Positions 14,755 through 20,888 of a DNA stretch of 20,888 nucleotides are shown here, one piece after another. The notes under the pieces are model-generated. The model was not told where the DNA came from, ran no database searches, and worked only from the letters and a program-made list of their open reading frames with translations. The position numbers were made by a program, and so were the translations under genes. Within the stretch, counting starts at the first letter, position 1, and each line of letters starts with the position of its first letter. The stretch is taken from contig CABQLY010000023.1 of NCBI GenBank assembly GCA_902465155.1, positions 1 through 20,888 of the forward strand. The letters are read 5' to 3'. This DNA is from an uncultured Oscillospiraceae bacterium. GTDB lineage: Bacteria > Bacillota > Clostridia > Oscillospirales > Acutalibacteraceae.

Positions 14755-16161
14755 ATGAAAAGCCAAATAAAAAATAAAATAATAACAAAAAAATTTAAGG
14801 CGGCGTTAGCGGTTTTGTTGGCCGGTTGCTGCCTGCTGGGGGTTACCGCCTGCGGAAGCCCGAACCCGGCGGCCTCGTCTGCGGCGGCAACATCGACCGA
14901 GGAAACTCAAAGTGAGCTGAATTCCAGCAAAAAGGCAACCAGCTCAAAACCGAAAAAAACAAGCAGCGCCAAAAAGGCCAGCTCAAAACCAAAAAAAACA
15001 ACCTCTAAAAATAACGCCGACAATAACAGCTTTACCTTAACCGAGCAGGAAAAGGTTTTGTACGGGGTAGACCCGGAGCTTTACCCGGCACCGCTGGTAA
15101 ACAAGGGCAATTCGGCTCGCATTGCAAATTTAATGAAAAAGGCGCAATCCGGCGGTAAGTACACCGTGGCCGTGCTGGGCGGCTCTATTAGCCAGGGGGC
15201 CGGCTCTACCGGCAACAACAGCTATGGCGAGTTGGTTTGCAACTGGTGGAGCGAGAATTTTCCCAAAGCGCAGTTTACCTTTGTAAACGCCGGCTTAGGT
15301 TCTACTACGCCGCAAATGGCCTGCTACCGTATGCAGTCGGACCTTTTACGCTTTAACCCGGATTTTGTAGTAGTTGATTTTACCGTAAACACTTACGGCG
15401 ATTACCTTTTAAATGTTACTTACTCTACCTTGCTGTACCGCCTGTTAAACCAAAAAAATGCGCCGGCCGTTATGGGCGTTCACTTTACTTATTGCGATAA
15501 AAGCCAGTATGCTGCGGGCTTTAGTAAAAAGGGCTTATCGGCACCCGACAGCCAAATTACCGCCGCGCTGAGCACCTACCAAATTCCAACCGTAAGCTAC
15601 CACGACTACATTTGGAAAAAGATTGATAAAAAGGTTTTTAGCTGGCGGGATGTTGGCAGCGACTACATTCACCCCAACAACACCGGGCACAGCATTGCCG
15701 CGGTGCTGATTACCAAGCACTTAGAATATGTTAAAAACAACCTTAGCAAGCTGGCGGGCAAAGCGCCGGCGGTGCCCGCCCTTTCGGAGCAGCACTATTT
15801 AAAGGCCGATTGTTTAACCAACACCTCTAACGCGGTGCGGGTCGGCGGCGGTTTTAAAAAGTTAGACGGCAGCGCTGCCGCTACCCGCGGGTGGCAGTGC
15901 GCAGCCGGGGCCAACGGCACCTTAGAAATTACCCTGCCCGGTTCGGCCAAGCAGGCGTATTTGTTTGCAAATTTTGCAAGCGGCAGCCAGGGCACGGTTA
16001 CCGTAACCGGTAACAACGGATCTAAGCAGGTGTTTTCAGCCTCCTCGGCAACCATTCCAACCCTGCTGGCGCTAACCAAGGATCAAACCCACTTTAAAGT
16101 AACCGCCGCAATAACGGCCGGCAGCTTTACCGTTTACAGCATTGCGCTGGACCAATCTTAA
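14755..16161 (+). CDS. SGNH/GDSL-hydrolase lipoprotein (probable glycan or wall esterase)
   Basis: This 468-residue protein is secreted as a lipoprotein. A basic N-terminus and hydrophobic segment end in the lipobox V-T-A-C33. A Ser/Thr/Lys-rich linker (about 34-90) with repeated SSKPKK units follows, then the SGNH hydrolase domain (about 105-330). Predicted catalytic residues are S144 in LGGSIS, the block-II glycine near G180/G182 (NAGLGST), N212 in DFTVN, and D303/H306 in DYIHP. A C-terminal domain (about 335-468) looks beta-rich and could bind carbohydrate. The fold serves esterases and deacetylases. An extracellular carbohydrate esterase is a reasonable guess given the sugar genes on both sides, but acyl-lipid or peptidoglycan substrates remain possible. 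It is expressed from its own promoter. Confidence 0.9.
   Translation: MKSQIKNKIITKKFKAALAVLLAGCCLLGVTACGSPNPAASSAAATSTEETQSELNSSKKATSSKPKKTSSAKKASSKPKKTTSKNNADNNSFTLTEQEKVLYGVDPELYPAPLVNKGNSARIANLMKKAQSGGKYTVAVLGGSISQGAGSTGNNSYGELVCNWWSENFPKAQFTFVNAGLGSTTPQMACYRMQSDLLRFNPDFVVVDFTVNTYGDYLLNVTYSTLLYRLLNQKNAPAVMGVHFTYCDKSQYAAGFSKKGLSAPDSQITAALSTYQIPTVSYHDYIWKKIDKKVFSWRDVGSDYIHPNNTGHSIAAVLITKHLEYVKNNLSKLAGKAPAVPALSEQHYLKADCLTNTSNAVRVGGGFKKLDGSAAATRGWQCAAGANGTLEITLPGSAKQAYLFANFASGSQGTVTVTGNNGSKQVFSASSATIPTLLALTKDQTHFKVTAAITAGSFTVYSIALDQS
14939..15001 (+). repeat. Two direct repeats encoding a Lys/Ser linker
   Basis: Two 24-nt copies (14939-14962 and 14978-15001) differ at one base and are offset by 39 nt, exactly 13 codons. 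They encode the SSKPKKT repeats in the linker after the lipobox. The A-rich composition makes expansion or contraction by slippage plausible. Confidence 0.75.
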
Positions 16162-16357
16162 AAGGCTTTTAACAAAAGGCTTTACGGCGCGGGCCGTCTT
16201 GAATTTGGCAGTTTTACATTTGGCTGCCTTACACTTTGTTGGTTTGGGCTTTGCCAGCCTAAGGCTTAAAAAAAGGCTAAAATTTTGCCGGGCTATTCGG
16301 GCAAAAAAGCTGCCCTTTAACTAAAAGCTTTAAAAAAACTTAAGAACACCTTTTAAA

Positions 16358-16386
16358 CGCTGTACCAAGCCGGTACGGCGTTTTTT
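16358..16386 (+). terminator. Intrinsic terminator upstream of the mgl operon
   Basis: CGCTGTACC (16358-16366) pairs with GGTACGGCG (16372-16380) over 9 bp with one G-U pair and a 5-nt loop, and TTTTTT follows at 16381-16386. This is a textbook plus-strand terminator and isolates mgl from the SGNH gene about 200 nt upstream. Confidence 0.85.
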
Positions 16387-16473
16387 GCGGCATTTTTAAA
16401 ATTTGGTTTAAAAATTATTATAAGTTAAAAACCAACACCGTAAATTTTTATACATTTTAAATAAAAAATCTCA

Positions 16474-16502
16474 TTTCCATTTGCTTTGCCTGCCGCTATA
16501 AT
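16474..16502 (+). promoter_or_regulatory. Promoter of the mgl operon
   Basis: A perfect TATAAT (16497-16502) is preceded after 17 nt by TTTCCA (16474-16479), matching four of six -35 bases. The start would be near 16509, giving a leader of about 73 nt. The A/T-rich DNA upstream may act as an UP element. The moderate -35 would suit additional control. Confidence 0.72.
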
Positions 16503-16509
16503 ATAGTCA

Positions 16510-16560
16510 ACGACAACAAAGGGGTCGTACAAAGCGCCGGCCAAAACGCTTGCGGGCGCT
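16510..16560 (+). promoter_or_regulatory. mglB leader with two stem-loops and a cre-like core
   Basis: ACGAC/GTCGT (16510-16514 with 16524-16528) forms a hairpin at the predicted 5' end. AGCGCC/GGCGCT (16533-16538 with 16555-16560) forms a second just before the ribosome binding site (CGGAGG, 16568-16573). The second has an alternative pairing (AAGCG, 16532-16536, with CGCTT, 16547-16551). CCAAAACGCTTGCG (16541-16554) matches the CcpA cre core at 8 of 11 defined bases, below what I would call a confident site. Confidence 0.35.
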
Positions 16561-16581
16561 AAAAAAACGGAGGTATTCAAA

Positions 16582-17661
16582 ATGAAAAAACTACTTGCAA
16601 TTGTTTTAACCCTGGCCCTGGCGTTAGGGCTAACAGCCTGCGGGAGCGGGAGCGGCTCCGGCTCTAAGGGCGAAATTTCGGTATTCTATTACACCTACAG
16701 CGACACCTACATTTCCAGTGTGCGTACGGCTATGGACAGCTTACTGAAAAACGCCGGCTTGCAGTTCCAAAACTACGACGCCAACGGCAACCAGACCACC
16801 CAGACCGAGCAGGTAACCACCGCCATTGCAAAAGGTTCCTCGGCCTTAATTGTTAATGTGGTAGACACCGGCTCGAATGACGCTGCCCAAAACATTGTAG
16901 ACCAGGCTAAGGCTGCAAATATTCCGGTTATTTTCTTTAACCGCTCGGTAGAAGAATCGGTTGTAAGCAGCTACGAAAAATGCGCTTTTGTTGGCACCGA
17001 TTACGAGATGGCCGGCCACATGCAGGGCGAAATGATTGGCAAATATTTGGTAGAAAACTTTGCAAAGCTGGATTTAAACGGCGACGGCAAAATCAGCTAT
17101 GTAATGTTTAAAGGGCAGGAGGGCAATATGGAGGCCATTGCCCGTACCCAGTACGGCGTAGAGGATGCCGACAAGGCCCTTACCGCTGCCGGCAAGCCGC
17201 AGCTTTCGTTCTACGACGCCTCGAACACTAAAAAATATTTAGTAGACCAAAACGGCCTGTGGTCCTCGGCTGCCGCTACCGATTATATGTCTACCATTTT
17301 AGCGCAATACAGCGAATCAAACAACAACATGGTAGAGCTGGTTATTGCCAATAACGACGAAATGGCGCTGGGCGCAGTTTCTGCCCTGCAAACCGCCGGC
17401 TACAACAAAAGCGGCGCTAAGGTTATTCCGGTATTTGGCGTAGACGCCACCGACGCCGCTAAGGACGCCATTAAAAACGGCAGCATGATTGGCAGCATTA
17501 AGCAGGATGCCGAAGGTATGGCTAAGGTGATTACTACCGTTGTGCAAAATTTGTTAGACGGCAAATCTACCTTTGAGGGTGTAAACTCAAGCGATGTGGT
17601 AGGCACCTGGCGCGTAAACATTCCTTACGCTACCTACACCGCCGAGAACGAGAACCAGTAA
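16582..17661 (+). CDS. mglB: Galactose/methylgalactoside-type sugar-binding lipoprotein
   Basis: This 359-residue binding protein belongs to a sugar ABC importer. Its lipoprotein signal ends in L-T-A-C20, and a Gly-Ser linker follows. The periplasmic-binding-protein fold includes an EF-hand-like calcium loop D164-L-N-G-D-G-K-I-S, a hallmark of MglB. VIANNDEMALGAV and VFGVDATD match the sugar-contacting segments of the E. coli protein, and the FKGQEGN-EA-ART block aligns with its GHPDAEART segment. In that block Asn replaces the sugar-contacting His. CGGAGG stands 8 nt before the ATG. TTC codons, rare elsewhere in this window, are frequent here, which fits high expression. The cargo is probably galactose or a close relative, but pocket changes leave room for another sugar. 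Confidence 0.95.
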   Translation: MKKLLAIVLTLALALGLTACGSGSGSGSKGEISVFYYTYSDTYISSVRTAMDSLLKNAGLQFQNYDANGNQTTQTEQVTTAIAKGSSALIVNVVDTGSNDAAQNIVDQAKAANIPVIFFNRSVEESVVSSYEKCAFVGTDYEMAGHMQGEMIGKYLVENFAKLDLNGDGKISYVMFKGQEGNMEAIARTQYGVEDADKALTAAGKPQLSFYDASNTKKYLVDQNGLWSSAAATDYMSTILAQYSESNNNMVELVIANNDEMALGAVSALQTAGYNKSGAKVIPVFGVDATDAAKDAIKNGSMIGSIKQDAEGMAKVITTVVQNLLDGKSTFEGVNSSDVVGTWRVNIPYATYTAENENQ

Positions 17662-17670
17662 GAACTTTTT

Positions 17671-17735
17671 GGGCGCCGAGCGCCCATCAAACCGGGCCGG
17701 CAGTTGCAGTTTAGGCTGCCGCTGCCGGCCCGGTT
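17671..17735 (+). promoter_or_regulatory. Two hairpins in the mglB-mglA gap (mRNA stabiliser or attenuator)
   Basis: GGGCGC/GCGCCC (17671-17685, CGA loop) is followed by a perfect 14-bp stem AACCGGGCCGGCAG (17690-17703) with 17722-17735 and an 18-nt loop. No U-run follows, so it is not a full terminator. Such structures after binding-protein genes commonly protect the upstream message from 3' decay, yielding more binding protein than ATPase or permease. That role is inferred here. Confidence 0.6.
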
Positions 17736-17764
17736 AAGCAAAACAGAATTGGGGGAAAGTTAAA

Positions 17765-19306
17765 ATGACAGAGAACAACGCAGTAAAAAACACAGCTGGC
17801 ACTGCCGAGCCCCCGGTGTTGCTGCGAATGGAGGATATTGAAAAATCATTCCCCGGCGTAAAAGCGCTGGATAAAGTGCATTTAACCGTTAAGGCCGGAA
17901 CGGTACACGCCTTAATGGGCGAAAACGGCGCCGGAAAATCTACCCTAATGAAATGCCTGTTCGGGGTGTACGCAAAGGATAGCGGAAAAATTTACTTAGA
18001 GGGCAAAGAGGTACATTTTAAAAGCTCTAAAGAGGCGTTGGAAAACGGCGTTGCCATGGTACACCAGGAGTTAAACCAGGCTTTAAAACGCAATGTTATG
18101 GATAACATGTGGCTGGGGCGGTTTCCCACCGTGGCCAAGGGCGTTCCCCTTACCAGTGAAAAAAAGATGTACCGCGCCACGCAAGAGGTTTTTGAAAAAT
18201 TAGATATTCGCGTTGACCCAAAAACCGTTATGAGCAAAATGCCGGTTTCGCAGCGGCAAATGGTAGAAATTGCAAAGGCGGTTTCTTACCACGCTAAGGT
18301 CATTGTGTTTGATGAGCCTACTTCCTCCCTAACCGAGGAGGAGGTTGAGCACCTGTTTAAAATTATTAATATGCTGCGGGATCAGGGCTGCGGAATTATT
18401 TACATTTCCCATAAAATGAAAGAGATTTTGCGGATTTCGGACGAGGTTACCATTATGCGTGACGGTAAATGGATCGCCACGAAGGAGGCCAAGGGCCTAA
18501 CCACGAACGAAATTATTCGTTTAATGGTTGGGCGGGAGCTTACCAACATTTACCCGCCAAAAAGCAACAAAATTGGGGAAGTATTGTTGGAGGTTGAAAA
18601 CCTTTCGGCCATGTACTCTAAGCTGCAGGGGGTTACCTTTCACGCAAACAAGGGCGAAATTATTGGCATAGCGGGGCTGGACGGTTCCGGCCGCAGCGAG
18701 CTGCTTGAAAATATTTTTGGCGTTGCCACCCGCCGTTCAGGCGCCATAAAGCTAAACGGCAAGCCGGTTAAAAACCGCAACGCGCGTGAAGCTATTAAAA
18801 ACGGCTTTGCCCTGCTTACTGAGGAACGGCGCGCTACCGGCATTTTTGGCATTTTAAATATTCGGGAAAATACGACCATTTCCAGCTTGAATAAATGTCG
18901 TACCGGCCCGTTTGTTAGCAAAAAAAAGCAAAAAAAGAATACCGAATGGTGCATAGATGCCATGCAGGTTAAAACGCCGGACCAGGAAACCAAGATCCGT
19001 TCGCTTTCCGGCGGAAACCAGCAAAAGGTTATTTTGGGGCGCTGGCTGTTGACCGACCCCACCGTGCTGCTGCTGGACGAGCCAACGCGCGGAATTGATG
19101 TTGGCGCTAAATACGAAATTTACCAGCTGATTATTGACCTGGCCGAAAAGGGCAAAACGGTGCTAATGGTCTCCTCCGAAATGCCGGAGCTGTTAGGCGT
19201 TTGTGACCGAATTTTGGTAATGTCGGGCGGGCGGCTTGCCGGCGAGGTTCAGGCCAGCACCGCCACGCAGGAAGAAATTATGGCCTTAGCTGCCAAATTT
19301 GCATAA
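17765..19306 (+). CDS. mglA: Sugar ABC importer ATPase (double ATP-binding domains)
   Basis: This 513-residue protein has two ATPase halves in tandem, as in MglA/RbsA. The first has Walker A GENGAGKST (52-60, K58), a degenerate signature VSQRQMVEIAKA and Walker B VIVFDEPTSSL. The second has a degenerate Walker A (GLDGSGRS, Arg for Lys), signature LSGGNQQK and Walker B VLLLDEPTRGID. One complete and one altered site is normal for this class. It drives sugar uptake from the MglB/MglC complex at the inner face of the membrane. The ATG at 17765 is preceded by GGGGGA 8 nt upstream. Order and content match classical mglBAC. It is complete, with no anomalies. A ribose-type system is less likely, given the MglC features. 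Confidence 0.95.
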   Translation: MTENNAVKNTAGTAEPPVLLRMEDIEKSFPGVKALDKVHLTVKAGTVHALMGENGAGKSTLMKCLFGVYAKDSGKIYLEGKEVHFKSSKEALENGVAMVHQELNQALKRNVMDNMWLGRFPTVAKGVPLTSEKKMYRATQEVFEKLDIRVDPKTVMSKMPVSQRQMVEIAKAVSYHAKVIVFDEPTSSLTEEEVEHLFKIINMLRDQGCGIIYISHKMKEILRISDEVTIMRDGKWIATKEAKGLTTNEIIRLMVGRELTNIYPPKSNKIGEVLLEVENLSAMYSKLQGVTFHANKGEIIGIAGLDGSGRSELLENIFGVATRRSGAIKLNGKPVKNRNAREAIKNGFALLTEERRATGIFGILNIRENTTISSLNKCRTGPFVSKKKQKKNTEWCIDAMQVKTPDQETKIRSLSGGNQQKVILGRWLLTDPTVLLLDEPTRGIDVGAKYEIYQLIIDLAEKGKTVLMVSSEMPELLGVCDRILVMSGGRLAGEVQASTATQEEIMALAAKFA

Positions 19307-19322
19307 TATGGGGGAAGATAAA

Positions 19323-20408
19323 ATGTCTGCTGTAGCTGTTAAAAAAACAAACAAGTTTACCGCATGGCGCGAAAAATTCAGCGCGGCCAGCGGGGCGGAT
19401 AAACGCAGAATGATTAGTGATCTGCTGTTTAATAACGCCATGTATATTATTATTGCCATTGCCATTATTTACATTGCCATTCGCGTGCCGGCATTTTTAA
19501 AAATGTCGTCTATTGTAAATATTATTTCGCTTACCGCGGCAAAGCTGCCAATAGCGCTGGGCATTGGCGGGGCAATTGTGTTAACGGGCACCGATATTTC
19601 GGCCGGCCGCTGTGTTGGCCTTACCGCTTGTATTGCGGCTTCGCTGCTGCAAATGACAGGGTACGCCAACAAAATTTTTCCAAACCTTGCGGTAGTGCCG
19701 CTGTGGCTGGTGCTGTTAATTGTAATTGCCGTAGGTGCGGCAATTGGCTTTGTAAACGGCTTTTTTGTTGCAAAATTTAAGCTGCACCCGTTTATTGTAA
19801 CCCTTTCTACCCAGCTAATTGTGTTTGGCCTGGTGCTAATGTATTTAATGCTGGGCGGCAATAACGGCCAAACCCTTTCGGGGTTAGACGCCTCTTACAC
19901 CAACTTTGTGCGCGGCACCTTGTTTACCATTGGCGGGGTTGCGGTACCAAAGTATGTACTGTACGCCGTTATTTTAACCGCCGTTATGTGGGTTATTTGG
20001 AACAAAACAAAGTTTGGTAAAAATATGTTTGCCGTAGGCTCTAACGAGGAGGCCGCAAATGTTTCCGGCGTAAATGTGTTCTGGACCATTGTGCTGGTGT
20101 TTGTGCTGGCCGGCGTTATGTACGGTATTACCGGATTTATTGAGGGCGCGCGAATTGCCTCCTGCTCGGCCAATACGGGGCTGAACTACGAGTCCGACGC
20201 CATTGCGGCCTGCGTTATTGGCGGTGTTTCGTTTGTAGGCGGCACGGGTAAAATCAGCGGTATTGTAATTGGCGTGTTTTTGCTGCAAATTATTTTTGTA
20301 GGCTTAAACTTTCTTTCGGTAGATCCGAATATGCTTTATGTAATTAAGGGCTTAATTATTCTGGTTGCCTGCGCAATTGATATGCGCAAATATTTAGCCC
20401 GTAAATAA
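19323..20408 (+). CDS. mglC: Galactose/methylgalactoside ABC importer permease
   Basis: This 361-residue integral membrane protein has about ten hydrophobic segments and forms the channel of the importer. GGAIVLTGTDISAGRCVGL (about 82-100) is distinctive of MglC-type permeases, and the EAAxVSGV block (about residue 240) is the cytoplasmic loop contacting the ATPase. The start is the ATG at 19323, with GGGGGA (19310-19315) 7 nt upstream. It has nearly the same context as the mglA start. A possible earlier ATG at 19299 would overlap the mglA stop and lacks a site. The hydrophobic segments give it strong T/A-ending Ile and Leu codon use. It is transcribed with mglB and mglA, and the InlB-repeat gene follows after 33 nt. 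Confidence 0.94.
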   Translation: MSAVAVKKTNKFTAWREKFSAASGADKRRMISDLLFNNAMYIIIAIAIIYIAIRVPAFLKMSSIVNIISLTAAKLPIALGIGGAIVLTGTDISAGRCVGLTACIAASLLQMTGYANKIFPNLAVVPLWLVLLIVIAVGAAIGFVNGFFVAKFKLHPFIVTLSTQLIVFGLVLMYLMLGGNNGQTLSGLDASYTNFVRGTLFTIGGVAVPKYVLYAVILTAVMWVIWNKTKFGKNMFAVGSNEEAANVSGVNVFWTIVLVFVLAGVMYGITGFIEGARIASCSANTGLNYESDAIAACVIGGVSFVGGTGKISGIVIGVFLLQIIFVGLNFLSVDPNMLYVIKGLIILVACAIDMRKYLARK

Positions 20409-20441
20409 ACGGTTTAACTTTTAAAGGCAAGGTGATTGTAA

Positions 20442-20816
20442 GTGGAAGGCACAGTAAAAACAGCGCAAAACGCCGCCCCGGTAAAACGCAGCGGCGGTTT
20501 GTACGCTAAGGTTAAAATGTCGGTAAAGGGCGCAAACATCATGGTTTCGGTGCTTTTGCTTATTTTAATTGCCGCAACCGTATTTGTTATTAAAAACGCC
20601 GGCTTTACGGTGCGCTTTTCCACCAACGGCGGCTCTACCGTGCCAAGCATTAAAGCCATGTACAGCGACACGCTAAACCTTTCCGAAACCCCGGTGAAGG
20701 AGGGCTACCGCTTTACCGGCTGGTACACCGACGAGGCCTGTACCAACCGCTGGCAGCCGGAAAGCCGGGTAGAAACCAGCATGACCCTTTACGCCGGCTG
20801 GGAAAAGGTAAGTTAG
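20442..20816 (+). CDS. Small membrane-anchored protein with one InlB B-repeat
   Basis: This 124-residue protein has a basic cytoplasmic N-terminus (about 1-31), a single membrane segment (about 32-50) and an extracytoplasmic domain (about 55-124). That domain matches the Listeria-Bacteroides/InlB B-repeat: F-S-T-N-G-G-S, then P-V-K-E-G-Y-R-F-T-G-W-Y-T-D and a final L-Y-A-G-W. The repeat is a small beta fold usually found in multiples on surface proteins. One copy on a short anchor is unusual. The start is GTG at 20442, with AAGGTGAT just upstream (20429-20436). It is 33 nt after mglC with no terminator between, so it is the fourth gene of the operon. A scaffold or accessory role for the sugar importer is an inference only. 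Confidence 0.85.
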   Translation: MEGTVKTAQNAAPVKRSGGLYAKVKMSVKGANIMVSVLLLILIAATVFVIKNAGFTVRFSTNGGSTVPSIKAMYSDTLNLSETPVKEGYRFTGWYTDEACTNRWQPESRVETSMTLYAGWEKVS

Positions 20817-20833
20817 GCCGGTAAAAGCCGGCC
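20816..20833 (+). terminator. Possible terminator after the mgl operon
   Basis: GGCCGG (20816-20821) pairs with CCGGCC (20828-20833) around a TAAAAG loop, beginning within the stop codon of the last gene. There is no U-run, so it is a weak terminator at best. Nothing else is recognisable in 20834-20888. Confidence 0.3.
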
Positions 20834-20888
20834 GCCGTGCCGGTTTGCAAGCGCTGCTGTTTGTGCGGTGCCGCCTTGCCGCCCGTAG

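Larger units (their letters stand above)
16162..16581 (+). other. 420-nt intergenic region upstream of the mgl operon
   Basis: No gene is supported. The first part (16162-16320) holds short direct repeats (AAAAGGCTTT twice near 16163-16186) and a weak GGGCA/TGCCC hairpin (16299-16315) followed by TTT. An open frame at 16142-16324 has no ribosome binding site and no family features. The middle has the strong terminator at 16358-16386. Positions 16387-16495 are A/T-rich and lead into the mglB promoter and a leader with two hairpins. Confidence 0.6.

Noticed and set aside
16142..16324. Plus-strand open frame of 60 codons after the SGNH gene
   Set aside because: It overlaps the end of that gene, lacks a ribosome binding site, and its Leu/Ala-rich product reflects short DNA repeats.
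1..20888. CRISPR arrays, insertion sequences, tRNA or rRNA genes, prophage remnants
   Set aside because: Reading both strands, I found no regularly spaced repeats, transposase or integrase motifs, cloverleaf-like segments or rRNA blocks.

Overview
The window looks like chromosome of a low-to-mid-GC anaerobic Firmicute, most likely a gut clostridium of the Oscillospiraceae/Ruminococcaceae type. This is inferred from gene content and style: a glycyl radical enzyme with its SAM activase, a stand-alone ferredoxin:thioredoxin reductase subunit, lipobox lipoproteins, AGGAGG/GGTGAT-type ribosome binding sites, an InlB-type repeat protein and a Gram-positive mgl operon. I see no phage, transposase, CRISPR array, rRNA or tRNA.

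Layout. 1-484: no convincing gene, but a 26-bp hairpin with a U-run that probably ends a gene lying left of the window. 485-7694: an AraC-type regulator (minus) diverges from a plus-strand set made of a radical-SAM activase, a glycyl radical enzyme (GRE) of unassigned substrate and a cytoplasmic family 2 glycoside hydrolase. A strong hairpin terminator at 7762-7805 separates this from minus-strand genes for a DUF1003 membrane protein, an aldo/keto reductase, and an overlapping pair encoding an FTR catalytic subunit and thioredoxin. 10224-13684: a heterodimeric ABC exporter (minus, ATGA overlap), divergent from a LysR regulator (plus). 14755-16161: a secreted SGNH esterase-like lipoprotein with its own promoter. 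16582-20816: mglB-mglA-mglC, a galactose/methylgalactoside-type ABC importer, followed by a small membrane-anchored protein with one InlB B-repeat.

Working model (inference). The SGNH lipoprotein may trim substituents from an outside glycan. MglBAC imports a galactoside or related sugar, and the cytosolic GH2 cleaves beta-glycosides. The GRE, whose active-site motif is Gly-Cys-Tyr-Glu, may then act on the released sugar or aglycone. It is not a pyruvate formate-lyase, because the Cys-Cys pair is missing. The GRE/activase/GH2 set under an AraC switch is the best candidate for an uncharacterised pathway. The FTR-thioredoxin pair is the second item of interest. The mgl operon and its InlB-repeat partner are the third.

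Regulatory structure is unusually legible. There is a near-consensus promoter for araC, a probable pair of divergent promoters sharing one -35 segment between the exporter and lysR, two stem-loops in the mglB leader, a 14-bp hairpin between mglB and mglA, and a structured 276-nt gap between activase and GRE.
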